A DNA stretch of 64,000 nt from Crossaster papposus (GCA_037893245.1 JBAIAA010000412.1:496001-560000); one strand, 5' to 3'; positions 25,601-37,165 are shown, counted from the stretch's first letter. Numbers and translations: made by a program. The notes: a model not told the origin generated them from the letters alone.

Positions 25601-28600
25601 TCTCGGGCTAAGTCTTGGCCAAAAGTTATTGGCCAAAAGTTCTTGGCCTATAGGTCTTCGGATTCTGTTTTTGACTTGGCATTAGGTTAGGGTTCCTGAT
25701 CTTAGTCATATCTCAGGTTCACGGTCATGTCTTTGATTCTTATAGTCTTTAGTTTGGCTTGATCACGGATTCTTGGGTTACGGTCTTAGTCTCTTGTCTT
25801 AGGTTCGTGGGCCGAGCCTTAGCCAAGTGTTTGTAGACTTGACCATGGTCTTTATTCCGTTTGTTATATATTTTAGCTTTGATTACAGGTTCTCGGGTTA
25901 GGTCTTGGTCTTTGTCTTGGGTTCTTGGGCTAAGTCTTGTCTTTAGGTTCTTGGCCTTGGCATTGGTTTCCAGGACTCTGTTCTTGATATTGGCCTTTGT
26001 CTCGGATCTTGTTCTTGGTTTTATAGTTTGTTGGTCTTATACTAGGTTCGTGGTCTTGGTGGTGTTGATGTTAGATTCGTGTCTTTGGCCTGCGTTTAAT
26101 GCTTAGTCTTGTGGCCTCGGTATTTTAGTTTTTAGTCTTCGTCTTTATAGGATTGTTGTTGTTTGTCTTAGTCTTGGCATGCTCTTCTGTTCTCTTTTTG
26201 TCGAGTTTACTAGTTCTTGGTCGTGGTGTTGTGGCTCTGGTCACAATCCAGCTGTTTTTTTAACACTTACCTAAGAATTAAGTGGCTAAGAAAACACGCC
26301 TCAATTTACAACAACAAAAAGCGGGCATTTATAAACATATTTACACATTAGTAAATATAGTGAATGATATTAGGTTTTGTTATCCTTAACGACTCGCAAC
26401 TAACGAGGCTTTTGTATCACTGAAACACAAGTCCGAAGGATATTGTCTGAGAAAAGGAGTGTTTTTTTCCTTGCCCTCTGTACAAATCTACAGTTATTTT
26501 TAGCAAATTTTATATGGGTTGTTAGGCAATCGCAGATACAATGTTTTGTTGGAAACTGGGCCCGGGAGCCGATCCCGTGCAACGCGTGCAACGATCCAGT
26601 ATACGGTGCTGCCGGTATACCGTGGGAATCAGACCCAGTCATCCAAATTCCATTCACTTCTTTACATTCAGGTATCGATTATCGGTAGTCGGGTATCGCT
26701 GATCGATATAATCTGGCATGAGAAAATCATTTCCCGGATTGTCTCACCAACGTTGATTTTCAGTCAAAAACAAAAACTAGAACAATGTGTTTTTTTGTCA
26801 AAACCTTCCTGTCGCCTTGTCGTTTTCCCATGCATGCCCGTTCACCCAAAACAGCTGTTCGGTCTGATCTCTTTTCTTTTCGATTTTTTGATTCATAATT
26901 CTGGGGTGATGGCGACTCTACGGAATTCCAAACACTCGTCGTTCATTCGTCATTTGTTTCGCCTTTGTTGTTGCTCATAGTGTTGTCTGCCGACACGGCC
27001 TGAACAAAAAAGCGCTGTTGCCATTCCAGTGGGTTGCATTGAACCTTGCAATAACCGTAAAGTGTTTATTTGTATTAAGTATACATAAATACAAATATTG
27101 TACCCTTAATCGAATAAAACAAATCAGTTTATACACCTCATTGCACTACAAGTGACCAACATTTGAAATGCGAGTTTTCAACTAAGACTTTTTCCCCGAA
27201 CGTACCAGATTAATTTAAAAAGAAAGTGCGCTTGTGTATAGGCCCATCTAAACAATTATTACTGTCTTTTGTAATTCCTTAATGAAAATATGTGTTTCTT
27301 TTGACATGTCCAAGTTGGTACATAATGCCATGCCGAAGAGAAACATTTACCGTAAAACTTGGCTTAAACCCTTGGAGAAAAAAACTTGTTGAACACAAAA
27401 TGTTCAGAACGGTGGTGTCGCAAGATCAGATCACATCCCGCTGGAAAGAGAATAGCATGGGGCACTCTATTATTTTTTTTATAAAGGTGTTTTAGGCCTG
27501 ATTGTGTGCCGTTTCATCTTGTTGTCATTTCCCAGCCCCTAAAACGGATCAGGGTGTTAGAAATATGGTTTTCCCACGACCGTCATCTGTCCACGCAATC
27601 ATGCGGGTATAATCGGGGCCACTCGCCCGCCGGCTCAGCCACATTTCGACACAGTGTCATCAATTGGGCAAAGAAAAAGAAAAAAAACCACCCAACCAAA
27701 TCTGCAATGTTCCGGATGTATGCTTGTACATTGTAATGTCGCCATGACCTGATTCATGATGTGTGAAAACTAGTTTCACATGAATGTCTGCGTTCTATTT
27801 GTGTACATGTGTCCCTACTGTGTTACATGGCGCAGTTTGAAGTTTATTCCTCTTGTGTTTTGTTGAATGAACATGTCAGCTTTGTTCTGCGACTGATGTC
27901 CCGAGTTTAAGAACTGTTTTGAAAAGCGAAGTTTATTGTATTTAAGTTTGAACACATTGTTGGGGTGATTCGTCTCATTCAAACCAACACGTGGCTGCAT
28001 AGGGAATTGAACAAAAATAAGTTGGCAAGTTTTCTTGCATTACGCATTGGTTTTTACGGCGCTATATACGGATAGCCGCAAATTATGTATAAGTTTTTAA
28101 AACATTAATTCGCTCCGATGTTTAATACTCAGTGCATTGATTACTAGTCATGATAGCAAAACAACAGAAAACTATTGAGTTTCCTTAAGGGAAACATCGA
28201 TGTTTTGCGAGCATTAAAGAATCTTTACGTGTCCCCCCCCCCCCCCCACCCGCCCACTTTTGGCTCAAGAGATATTGCGTTAATATCTACAGACGACTAA
28301 TTCATTCACTAATAAGTTTCACATAGGCCTACATTTGTTTTAATTTTTTTTTTTTCAATTACCAGGTTTTCGATTTTGTGTTTGTCTTTGATCTTTTGTT
28401 TGTTTATTAAATTATCCAATTTGTAGGCAGAGACAACTGATTGTTTTTGCATAAAGTTTTGGGAGTTTGGTTTAGTTGTGTTTTTTTTTTCCCTTCAAAT
28501 GATTTTATACTTGTAAAAATATCGATCAGTTTGGTTAAAATGAAATTTCGATACTGTGTGATTCGGAATTTGCACGTGGTTTTGTAATGATGCGTTGGAA

Positions 28601-31600
28601 CGACAACTCGCCGCGAGAATGCGTTTCCTGCCGGGTATTGTCAAGCGAGTTTTGTCCGCTGTCCCCCGTCCGAGGAATTGGCACCTCTTGGCCCACGAGT
28701 GCCTCCTCGTCGAAGGACAGTCCCTTGTGTCTCGATAACAAACCGTGAAAGCCTGGAAATCTGGAGCAAAAGCCGTCAGTAAAACAGGTGTTATCCGATG
28801 ACAAAAGACGATAGTCTGTGTGTGTGTTGTTATATACATTGACTAGTTACAATTTTGCGATCAATTTGAAACAAATCGAAGCTTTTGTGTTCCCCTGTAA
28901 CAACAGATTTCCGGTGATTGTTTTGTAACGAGCTTAGTGATTGGTTAATAATACCTTACTATATCACTGCTACTGGTTGCGCGAAAACCCTTGCTATTGG
29001 CTGAGGCTGTCAGTGACGTATTCTAAAGATGCCGCACTCTTTCTAAAGCAGCCATTATCATTGGACAACTTAAATGCGTTTGAGCTATCCCTGGTATTAT
29101 TAGCTTTTGAAATAATTGTATTAGGGCCATTCTTCAAACCCAAGCTTCATTTCTGTCTGGTACTTCGTCCGTGCAATTTGGCAATGGTGATAGAGCCGGA
29201 ATGGAGCCTAAGCCGGAGTTTGGAAAACGGCCCAAGTAAACAAGCAAGCATAGCGTAACTTGCAAAGATTGGTTTCTTTAAATGTTTGTATCAGTTCAAA
29301 GTATATACGGTACGTACAAATGTATACTAAAAGTTTACTCCATGGGGACAAAATCTCCTAGGATTATCTATCATTTCCATAATCAATTGTATTTCAATTT
29401 CTTTGTTAAGTTGTTAAGATGATACTGTCGCCAGTACTTGTGGAAAGAAAAACGTGACTTGAAGGTCACGTTTTTGGGCGGATGTTACCGCGTGGAACAC
29501 TTGAAATATGATTATACGCGTGCGTACGAGCACGCAGCGCGTGACAGTGGGTAGGCCCACCGTCCAAAACGGCTAGCGGCCCGCGGCTGATAAGTGGTGA
29601 AGGGAAGGCCAGTTTGTGGACTTTGAATAAAAAGGTACACAGTTACACTTTAGTCTTCGGCCAGCTGGCTGATTTTAAGTACCTCTGGTATTTCATTCCT
29701 CTTGCCTTTTTTCTGGCACGTATATATTGGATAATTGGGCATGGGTCGTCTTCGTATATTTCGATTCATCTTTTTGCTGTTGAGTTAATATGTGCAAGAA
29801 ATAAAGATAAAATTCGTTTTTTGTTTTTTTGGTAGTTATCAACATGTAGTTATTTAAAGTGCTGATCGCAACTTAACTTCAAGTGTCCGTGTATTTTGGT
29901 TGTCTCTGCCTCACCATAGAGCAAGGAGGCTTAAAATTAGCCGATTTTGTTTCCCACGATGTCAATCCGCCAGACGACCGTTGGGTGTCCCTCAGATCTC
30001 GACTATACATGCAGGTGTCACAACACACAATCCATTCTTTCCCTCATCAGCTGGGGTTTGGGAGGCCATCTCCCCGCACACTGCGCATGCACCGCTCGTC
30101 AGGTGATCGGGAATGCACTTCGCCGATTAAAATTCCGACGGCTGTTCGATTTTTCAACGGCTATTTCATTTTTTATTTTTTTTCACCAGTTATGATCATC
30201 GCTTGTGAATAGTTAAAAAAACACAGTAAAAGGTACTGGCAGGTGGCAATGCAACTTCAATTTGGAGAATTGTTTTAACCGATGCTACCGTACAATTGCC
30301 TCTAAAATGATATGGTAGACCAACAGATAAATTATCGTGTAAATTACTGTTTATGTGTTCATTTATTTTGTCTAATGTCCTTTAAGGACATTACTCACAC
30401 TTGACATACGACTGTTGGATGTCCCTGAATTTTTTACAAATCCAAGGTTTTAGCCAAATAGAATTTCGACAAGCTAGTAAAAATAAAAAGCATGACGTGA
30501 CGCGAAATCGAAGGCCTTCCGACCCACAAGGTGTTAATAGGGCGAGAATAGCTCTATTCTACTCTCATACTTTCCCACGGTTTGGGGTTGTTTTTGTGTG
30601 CGTGTAGAACTTCATCTCACTCTAGTCACTCACACCGCCTGGCCTTCTTATTGGCTGCCCGGTGTTTAAACCACGCCCATTTCCATTCATGATATGAATA
30701 GTTGAATGTTTAATTGCCATTGGCTCCATTTGTTTTTTCTTATACTTATACTAGTATACTATTGATGGACTTACGGCATCCGGTCGACAAGTTTCAAACA
30801 CACAAACCGCAGTTGTATTTCAAAGGAATTGTGACCGTGTGTATAAGTTCTTATAACTTTTTAGATCTATAATAAAATTTGACCACCGAGTTATTAAGGA
30901 ATATCTTACTTATTTGAAAGTAAATAATGATTGTAGGCATGAAGCAAAATGAATGCGCTAGATATCCTGTAATTGTTCTGAAAAATTGATTTTTTTTTTT
31001 TTAAACCACGATCGACAGATTCGCGAAAACAAACCAAAGAACAACATAACAACCACTGCCCGACGCCAGCTGAAAAGGAACACCGTTTTTCTTGCTTTTC
31101 TCAGCATCCATGAATGTCAAATTTTTGACAGTTCAGTTAAACGATATTTACTATAAAATACAACCCCAAAAAATCCACCCATTTATGATAATTACCAATA
31201 GTGTATTCTACCTTTAATCAAAGAATGAAAACTGGCGTTTTTGTATACGGAAGCATATTCACGATGTTGCCATAATTATGCAGTACAACATCTAGCCCTT
31301 TTTTTTTAACCTAAAAAGGGAAATCGGTACAAAAAAAGGAAACAAAAGGTGGAGTTCGTCTGGAGAGTGCCAAAATTCATTTTAAATTTTGAAGGCAAGT
31401 AATGTACAGCATTTGAAAATAATTAAAAAACTAAATTATTATAAAATACAAAATACATTATATGAAATTATTTATTCAACAAAATTCTTGTTTATTTTTG
31501 TTTAAATAGGAAGTTAATTACTCTAAAGAGTAATACCTTTTTAATCCTGTGATGTTTTTTTTTTTGTTTTTTACGGTAAAGAAAAGTTACTTCTTGTTTG

Positions 31601-34144
31601 AAGGCTAGGGACTCAAGACGATGTTTCTTGTTGAATTTTATTTACACGATATAACCGAAAACCGACAATGTTTCTTGAATCGAGTGCAGACTGCGAAATT
31701 AATGTGCCTATCTTTGAAACAAATACCGACTTTAGTGGTGCCGTACGGCGAAGTCAATAAAACTACACTAAGCGCTTTTTTTTATTATTAAACTGACTAA
31801 ATTACTCCGTTGCTGGCGACTTTTCAACCAATCCTGATTTTTTTTATTTATAACATCATGAAGCAAAAGCCGATTTTTGCCTGGTCTCTTTATTTTTATG
31901 GAAAAAGCACACAGCGTTGTTGCGCGGCGAAGAGGGGTTGTAAGTACCGTGTTTGCGTCCATGAGGCACCGGGGGATAGAAGCGCTTTAGCCCGGGCGAT
32001 GGGAGGCTCCGCACCTGCCCGCAGTACGGGGCTCGTAAAACCCCCCTTACACACTTCGCCTCTCCAGTCGGGGTATATAGAGACAGAAAATAAGTACTTG
32101 CTATATAAGTACCGCAGCGGCGTTGGTAATTATCTCTAGTGCAATATTCAAGAACACTGAGTTTTGTATCATAGTCAAAAGTTGGTCAAAATAGGTTGAT
32201 ATTTTGTCCAATGTCGATCAACATATCAACTGCATATTACTAGGCAAATTCTTCCCAATTACAGTCAGCGCACATTTTTATTTTACCCAATTTGTTTACA
32301 GTGCATAATACATTGGCTAAGGAAGAAAAATATTATTGCTTTTAATGGGTTATTATTATTAATATTATTATCATTATTTATCGGCCAAAACAAGCAACAA
32401 TCATACAGACAATACATGATATTGACCGGATAAATCAAGATATGTAACAGGATGTATACATTTTACGTGTACAGATCATAAGAGTACAGACTGAAATAAA
32501 AAATAGAATGAAAAGTAGTGGGATGGGAGAGAAGAAAAGGGGAACGGGTGTAGAGAGCAAAAAATTGAAAGTCAAAGTAACAAAACATGTACAAGAAAGC
32601 AGCAATTATCAAAACAAGGGATAATAAGTAAAGGCAACATTAATCATAAAGGCAGCAGGATAGAAACATGACAAAACAAACAACCCTGATGGCCAGGATT
32701 AATAAAAGCGAACTTAATCACTGTGACTCGAGAGCCTACTAATCCAATCTTAAAATGGATCACTTACAAAAATAATGTATTATATAAAAGCTAAAACTCT
32801 GTAAGAAAAAAAGAACATGAGGCAAATAATTAAATAAATAATATATGTAAGAATATATGTAAGAATAAACATTTCATGTACTGTGTATCTTAACATTCAA
32901 TCAGTCCCTAATATTCATAAGAACAAGAAAAAAGTTTGCACAGTTTAAACTGTGTTATAAGTGAATAAGCCCTTTGAATAATGTTGTCTAAGCCAGGCTG
33001 TCTAAAATGTATTTAGACTAAATAAGTTATAATTAATCAACAAGCGCTTTTGTATTTGTGTTAATTTTTGCCGACACAAATTGACCGCGACTTTCAACAC
33101 AACACGAGCCATTCATTCTTTTGAATAATACAATTTTATTAAAATAACAATTTACACCAACGAATGGTTTTATTTAGATCCACGCATTTTGTATGTCAAA
33201 ACACAGAGTTGATTTTTAATCAAATTAGTTTAATTAAGATCCCACTGTTTTGTTTTTTTTTCTTACAGACTAAGTCACACAACACATTTTGTGTTTATTT
33301 TAAAGACTTATTATAAAAAAGTTCATAACAAATTTTTGTTTAAATTAATATTAAAATTGGAAAAATAACAGATTTGTCACGCAAACCACAAATCATGAAA
33401 ACTTACTAACTGGCATTTGTACTCATACATTTATTAAGCAAACCAAATTTTGGAGGAGTAATGTGAAGCAAGAAGTTGATGCTCGGAATATAAAAACAAT
33501 AGGCAAATTTATAAACAAATAATTTAAAGGCAGGATACACCATTTGCAGACATCGAACAATTTTACTACCGAATTATTAAGAAACATCGAACTTATTTAA
33601 AAGTAAATAATGATTCTAGGCATCCAGCATGATGATTGCACTAGATATCCTGTAATTGTTCCAAAAAATTGAATTTTATAAAGAAAATTAACGATCGCCA
33701 GACGGCGATCGCAAAAAACACCAAAGAACAACCAAAACAACTGCCCGGCGCTGGTTGAAAACAAACGCCGTTTTTCTTGCTTTTGGCTCGGCATCCACGA
33801 TTGTAAAACTTCGGACAGGTCAGTTAAACGATATTTACTGTAAAATAAAACCCCCAAATACACCCATTCCTGATAATTCAAGCAATTACCAATGGTGTAT
33901 ACGACCTTTAAACTTACCGTTTCAAAATATATTTAATAATTACTGAACAAATACGTTTGATTGAGAGATAATATTACCTGCATATGCAATTAAAAGTGAA
34001 TAGAAGTCAATTTCATGTTATCAATGGTTTAAGTGTACGGAGATGGCTATACGAGACCGTGAACTCACCTGTCTTTGGGATGGGGTGAAGCGACGCCATC
34101 AACCCACCAGCGCCACAAGCCGAAGACGATACCAGCTCAGTCAT
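7614..34144 (-). CDS. dsf: Nuclear receptor, NR2E group, dissatisfaction/tailless-like
   Basis: Six exons on the minus strand: 34069-34144, 23227-23469, 11957-12334, 11397-11500, 8281-8527, 7614-7855. All introns are GT-AG and all phases match; predicted 429 aa. ATG 34142-34144 is preceded in frame by TAA (34190-34192) with no other ATG between. Residues about 34-106 form a C4 zinc-finger DNA-binding domain with P-box CDGCSG; then comes [12 protein letters not shown] His/Pro-rich hinge (about 145-175, HHTHHHHG) follows. The ligand-binding domain runs from about 235 ([28 protein letters not shown]) to the AF-2-like helix [38 protein letters not shown] and LFFKETIG resemble Drosophila Dsf more than TLX (from memory). 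Expected role: DNA-binding transcriptional regulator, probably neural. Tailless (NR2E1) is the main alternative. Confidence 0.92.
7856..12334 (-). other. NR2E gene introns 3-5 (with exons between)
   Basis: Introns 7856-8280, 8528-11396 and 11501-11956. The large one holds a repeat segment near 8960-9260 similar to 36880-37010 (shared TACAAG.GTGGAATTTGGC). It also holds a three-fold 19-bp tandem repeat of GTGTCCTCACTTTTCCAAA at 10531-10590 and a MITE at 10742-11087. ORFs near 9352-9900 show no family signature and are not called. Confidence 0.5.
10742..11087. mobile_element. GGGCCAATTTC MITE family, degenerate copy
   Basis: Left end GGGCCAATTTCATTGAGCTG; right end CAAAGAAATTGGCTCC. Internally it has the family theme of paired TGCTTAGCA-like blocks and ACCAGCCAAAA. 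Related to copies at 20493, 35288 and 60677. Confidence 0.65.
13242..13319. repeat. Poly-C minisatellite
   Basis: Four C runs of 15-18 separated by TCAA, so a unit of about 20 bp. The minus strand is G-run rich and could form a G-quadruplex. Run lengths are likely uncertain in any assembly. Confidence 0.8.
14457..14705. repeat. Dispersed repeat, tRNA/SINE-like marine-invertebrate type
   Basis: Contains the segments CTGGGTGGAGAGAGGCAAT, AAAGTGTCTTGCCCAAGAAC, GGGTTCAAACGCACG and CCCACTGGACCAC. I recall these as part of a repeat common in marine animal genomes. Family name uncertain. Confidence 0.45.
15974..16218. mobile_element. Foldback MITE with about 90-bp arms
   Basis: TATAGACGATGTGCCCTCTG at the left and the inverse of TATAGACGATGTACCTCTG at the right. 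Inner arms share TTTACATCTGTATTCAAATG and a TTTTACATAAA block. The middle of about 70 bp holds two GACGTC/GATGTC motifs. No coding content. Confidence 0.75.
18436..19085. mobile_element. TTAA element family E, rich in CCTTTCAAAA motifs
   Basis: Densely packed direct and inverted copies of CCTTTCAAAACCTTTC. Right end AGGAGGG-TTAA; left end CACCCTCTTATATACCGTGC is degraded. Its related copy lies inverted at 40757-41199 (shared ATGGCAACTGCACTA-like and TGTCAGACAG blocks). Confidence 0.65.
20493..20735. mobile_element. GGGCC-ended MITE with CTG target duplication
   Basis: Ends GGGCCAATTTCATAGAGCTG and its inverse; CTG on both sides (20490-20492, 20736-20738). A related unoccupied sequence lies nearby at 20153-20215 (TAGCCTGTTATTAAGCT), which matches the two flanks joined with one CTG. 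GGGCC ends and 3-bp duplication suggest a PIF/Harbinger-type source; this is inference. Confidence 0.8.
21365..21575. repeat. Dispersed repeat family D (copy 1)
   Basis: Shares TTGTGCTTGCGGAATGTTGT, GAGTGTATAGGTATGGGGGA and ATCTTGCTGGGTATA with 35935-36100 and 48515-48705. Carries a C run at 21409-21423. Class unknown. Confidence 0.6.
21685..22700. repeat. Tandem repeat with TGACGTCA palindromes, split by a MITE
   Basis: At least four diverged modules of about 110-130 bp (about 21695, 22328, 22480, 22605). Each has a GATGACGTCATCATGACGTC-like core or remnant, then TTATAGCACCTCC, GTCTAGGTACATACCAAGTT and ATCGGACCAATAT. The family B MITE at 21940-22327 sits between modules. Confidence 0.7.
21940..22327. 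mobile_element. TTAA MITE family B copy
   Basis: TTAA at both ends, TIR AGGTAGGATACACCGTTTGC with its inverse ATGGTGTATCCTACCT. 388 bp; includes the internal CGCCGGACGGCGATCG hairpin. Confidence 0.85.
24985..26240. repeat. Degenerate TCTTGG/GTTCTTGGTC simple-sequence region
   Basis: About 1.25 kb almost wholly made of variants of GGTTCTTGGTCTTGG on the plus strand (purine-rich CCAAGACCAAGAACC on the other). No fixed period; an old hexamer-like repeat by appearance. ORFs through it are compositional. Confidence 0.75.
29124..29233. mobile_element. Short MITE, GGGCCATT ends
   Basis: About 110 bp; left GGGCCATTCTTCAAACCCAA, right AGTTTGGAAAACGGCCC. A related copy is at 63181-63290, whose ends read AAACCCCAGCTT and AAGCTGGGGTTT. 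Confidence 0.6.
30865..31217. mobile_element. TTAA MITE family B copy, left end worn
   Basis: Right end AGTGTATTCTACCTTTAA; interior matches the family (GAATATCTTACTTATTTGAAA, GATATCCTGTAATTGTTC). The left TIR is not recognisable. Confidence 0.7.
33524..33911. mobile_element. TTAA MITE family B copy
   Basis: 388 bp, TTAA-flanked; left AGGCAGGATACACCATTTGC, right AATGGTGTATACGACCT. The interior has the inverted CGATCGCC/GGCGATCG pair. Located 158 bp downstream of the first NR2E exon, in intron 1. Confidence 0.85.
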
Positions 34145-34489
34145 CCCGGACACTAACAAAACCACACCAAAACAACCAAGACGGTCCTCTTAAGAATCAG
34201 GCAAATCTTCTCTCTTCTTTATCTGCCGAGCCTACTGAGCCCTTTAGGGTATCTTGAACGTTTCTTAATAATTGTGTTCCAACTTCACGGGAAGATTGTG
34301 TATAGATCACTCGCGTGCTCCTCTCTCTAGAATCAGCGAGAACAAGATTTTACCAGGTCCTCCCTCCCAATTTCTCTGGAAATTCGCATCAAAATGTGCC
34401 GTATTCAAGTATCTTGTGCGATTCTCATTCCTTTTTTGTATATGTTTTTTTAAACTATCATTAAATAGAGAAAGTTACAAACGCCGAAG

Positions 34490-34740
34490 CCATGGGAATT
34501 CCCCAGGTGGTTGTCAGCTGATGACGAGGGGGAGGCTGAGCGGCGCGCAAGCACGGCGCTGATTGGCCAAGCAGCGCGCTTGCTGATGTGTAATTTACGG
34601 GGCGGACTTTTTGATGTTGATGACGATGCGCGTGGTGCATGCAGGTGATGGCGAGCTAAAGATCACAAGTGCTTATCACGCGCATGTCCCACATTACGTC
34701 ACCGCACGCATATTAAACAGGCAGATCCAATCACTGGTAT
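34490..34740 (-). promoter_or_regulatory. Candidate promoter region of the NR2E gene
   Basis: GC-rich, CpG-containing block 350-600 bp upstream of the first ATG in otherwise AT-rich DNA. Contains a minus-strand CCAAT box (plus GATTGGCC near 34561), ACGTCA near 34700 and GCGCGC segments. No TATA box or mapped start was seen. Position is the main support. Confidence 0.3.
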
Positions 34741-34809
34741 AACTAGCGATTTCAATGTAATAAAACCGAGGCTCTGTTAATATTGAGGGTTTGTCCTACT
34801 AAATTTGGT

Positions 34810-35060
34810 GTTTCAAAACGAAAATATTACCTCCGCCCATCTCAAATGGCGGAGGTTATTATATTCACCCCTGTATGTACATGTAGGCCTATGTCTGTCG
34901 GTCTGTTGGGCTGTCTGTGTTAACAGGATTACGGACAAACTACAGGGGGGGGGGGGGGGGCTAAACTTGGTGGGTAGATAGCTCATGGTCTAAGGATGAT
35001 TCCGTTACATTTTCAGATTGATTTGAATCTAGATCAGGAATCTGAATCACTTTGAGTGAT
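34810..35060. repeat. Dispersed repeat with GTCTGTCGGTCTGT and a G run
   Basis: ATTCACCCCTGTATGTACAT, then CTGTCTGTGTTAACAGGATT and a G run near 34946-34959, then TGATTTGAATCTAGATCAGG. The last block recurs inverted at 51030-51075, where a family A MITE follows it. Confidence 0.5.
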
Positions 35061-35287
35061 TTTTAGAATTAGGAGATGGGGCGTTTTTGCGGTTGGGGTG
35101 GAGATAGGTCTTGCGCACTCTACCAATTGCCATTTTTGGGGTCTAATCATGTACATGTTCATTATGTATTCATTGTCCCTTGGTTCTATGACGAGCGCGT
35201 GTGCAGTGATAACACCCGGTGCAAAAAACGGATCATCGCGGAATCAAACTCAGCACTCTGCTCGCGCCAGAATCAGTAAAAACCTTG

Positions 35288-35520
35288 GGGCCAAAAAAAT
35301 TGCTTAGCACAAGAAATATTGCAAGGTAAAACAGGTTACCAGCCGAAACAATGTGCTTTTGGTGCTATGTAAAAACTAGCTGATTACCAGTCACAAACTG
35401 AACAATATACATCACCTGAACATTTTGTTTGTAAACCTCATTCCTCCATGCTTTGGCCAAGGAATAATTATTATGCTAAGCATTTTTGTGTGTGCTTAGC
35501 GTGCTGCATGATATTGGCCC
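35288..35520. mobile_element. GGGCC-ended MITE copy
   Basis: Left GGGCCAAAAAAATTGCTTAG, right GTGCTTAGCGTGCTGCATGA with ATTGGCCC. Includes ACAGGTTACCAGCC as in the other copies. Intergenic between the NR2E gene and CDC40. Confidence 0.7.
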
Positions 35521-35934
35521 CAGACATCCTATCTTTCGCCGACTGCGGTAGTACGTACACGCGTCGTCAGGGCTTATTACGCGATGCATGACTGGTTGTT
35601 TGTTTAATTGATACGGAATGCACGCGTAATGTCAAACCCGGTTTCAATATTGATTTTCATAACGGTCCATCATCGCTCTGGGGGCTGATCTTCTCTTATG
35701 TGATTTTGTTTCTTTTATCTCGTAAAAAAATCGGAAGAAATTGAATCGAGTCCCTCATACCTATACACTCTTCTAGACTATTGTTACCTAACGTACCCCT
35801 CCCATCACTCTTTATAAACCTAAAAAGAATTTCTGAGAAACCACAACATTCTGCAAGCACAATGACCAAACGTGTCTTGCTTGACATGGGGGGGGGGGGG
35901 GGGGGGGGGGTGGTGGTTATATCAGTCTCATATC

Positions 35935-36100
35935 GCGTTTGAAGCAATATATGGGGCGGAGAGAATCTCCCTCCTTTGTGGTGGTTTCTTTTGAGGTTTT
36001 TAGGGCGGGGTGCGTTAGGTAACAATAGTCTAAAGAGTGTATAGGTATGGGGGACTAAGGGGGGAGTCGCTTGGTCCCATTCTTGCTGGGTATATCACAT
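35935..36100. repeat. Dispersed repeat family D (copy 2)
   Basis: Matches 21365-21575 and 48515-48705 through GAAGCAATATATGGGGCGGA, GTTAGGTAACAATAGTCTA and GAGTGTATAGGTATGGGGGA. Confidence 0.6.
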
Positions 36101-37009
36101 CGTACTGCAAATGATGACGATGACGGTAAAAATGTGACAATATCCAGCCAGGAACAATCAGAGAGAATCTGTCTGGTTGGAATCCACAAATTGTTTACAG
36201 CAAAAAGAAGACTTCATCTATTTCTCTTTGTGTAAATACCCAGTGGCGTAAATCTGCTGCATTACAGAATGGGGCAAATATGAAGCCAAATACAAGAGCA
36301 GAGGCCACATTCCTTATCCCTTTTATATCGGTCAGTGTGTTCCCGGAATCTCAGCAATTCCTTGCAGATACATCTTGATAATAAACGCAACCTCATACTT
36401 GCACTATTCACAACTCACAAAAGAGATTTACAACATGGCGCTACCCGCAAACTACCTGTACTTAATTAATATCGTCTTTTCACCATGCAAACCTTCAAAT
36501 CTCGTCTGATATAATGGATACGAATTTTTGTTGAAAGGAAGATAAATACCAAGAACTCCAAATTCGGTCCAGTAGTTTTGATTCCAGCGCCATTTTTGTA
36601 AAGCAATGTAAGCGGCTGTAATTAGGATCGTCACACACAGTGAACATTCATCACAATAATGACACCCCCCCCAAAAAAAAAAAAAAAATATTTTTTTTAA
36701 GTATGAAATAATATGAAACAAAAATGAAAGACAAAATACACAAAGTATCTGTATTTACACATTTTATTCAGTATTACAAAAACAATCGGACAAAACTGTA
36801 CATTACTTTTACAGCTCTACAAAGGTTCCCCCCATGCCCAATATCCTTTAAAAAAACACATTACAATCTCGAGGGATTTTCAAATTCTGTTGTACTGTTC
36901 TTGGAGAATCATCCTTTAGTATGACAGATAGGTGATGTGATTGTGCCTTAGCTGATACAAGTATGGAATTTGGCACACAGTCAGAGTACATGTTTGTCAT
37001 GAAAGATAT

Positions 37010-37165
37010 TTGTGACCCAGCACAAGTAAATGAGACACTTTGAGGCAAAAATGAAAATTGAGATTTTGATTTCATCATTTAAAGCTTGTTTAGCTTTAAT
37101 GATAAAATCAAAATCTCAATTTTCATTTTGGCCTCAAAGTGTCTCATTTACTCGTGCTGGTTCAC
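37010..37165. repeat. Near-perfect hairpin (foldback)
   Basis: Arms TGTGACCCAGCACAAGTAAA through GAGATTTTGAT pair with the inverse on the right, with a short AT-rich loop around 37085-37092. The flank 36880-37010 resembles 8960-9260. Confidence 0.75.

Larger units (their letters stand above)
23470..34068 (-). other. NR2E gene intron 1 (10.6 kb)
   Basis: Between the 25-codon first exon and the DNA-binding-domain exon. Contains a CpG-rich block at 24200-24400, the degenerate TCTTGG repeat at 24985-26240, a candidate ORF at 28535-28804 (minus) and a MITE at 29124-29233. Family B MITEs lie at 30865-31217 and 33524-33911, with a CpG-rich block at 31905-32130. The stretch 31220-33520 is AT-rich and holds nothing I recognise. 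Confidence 0.6.
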
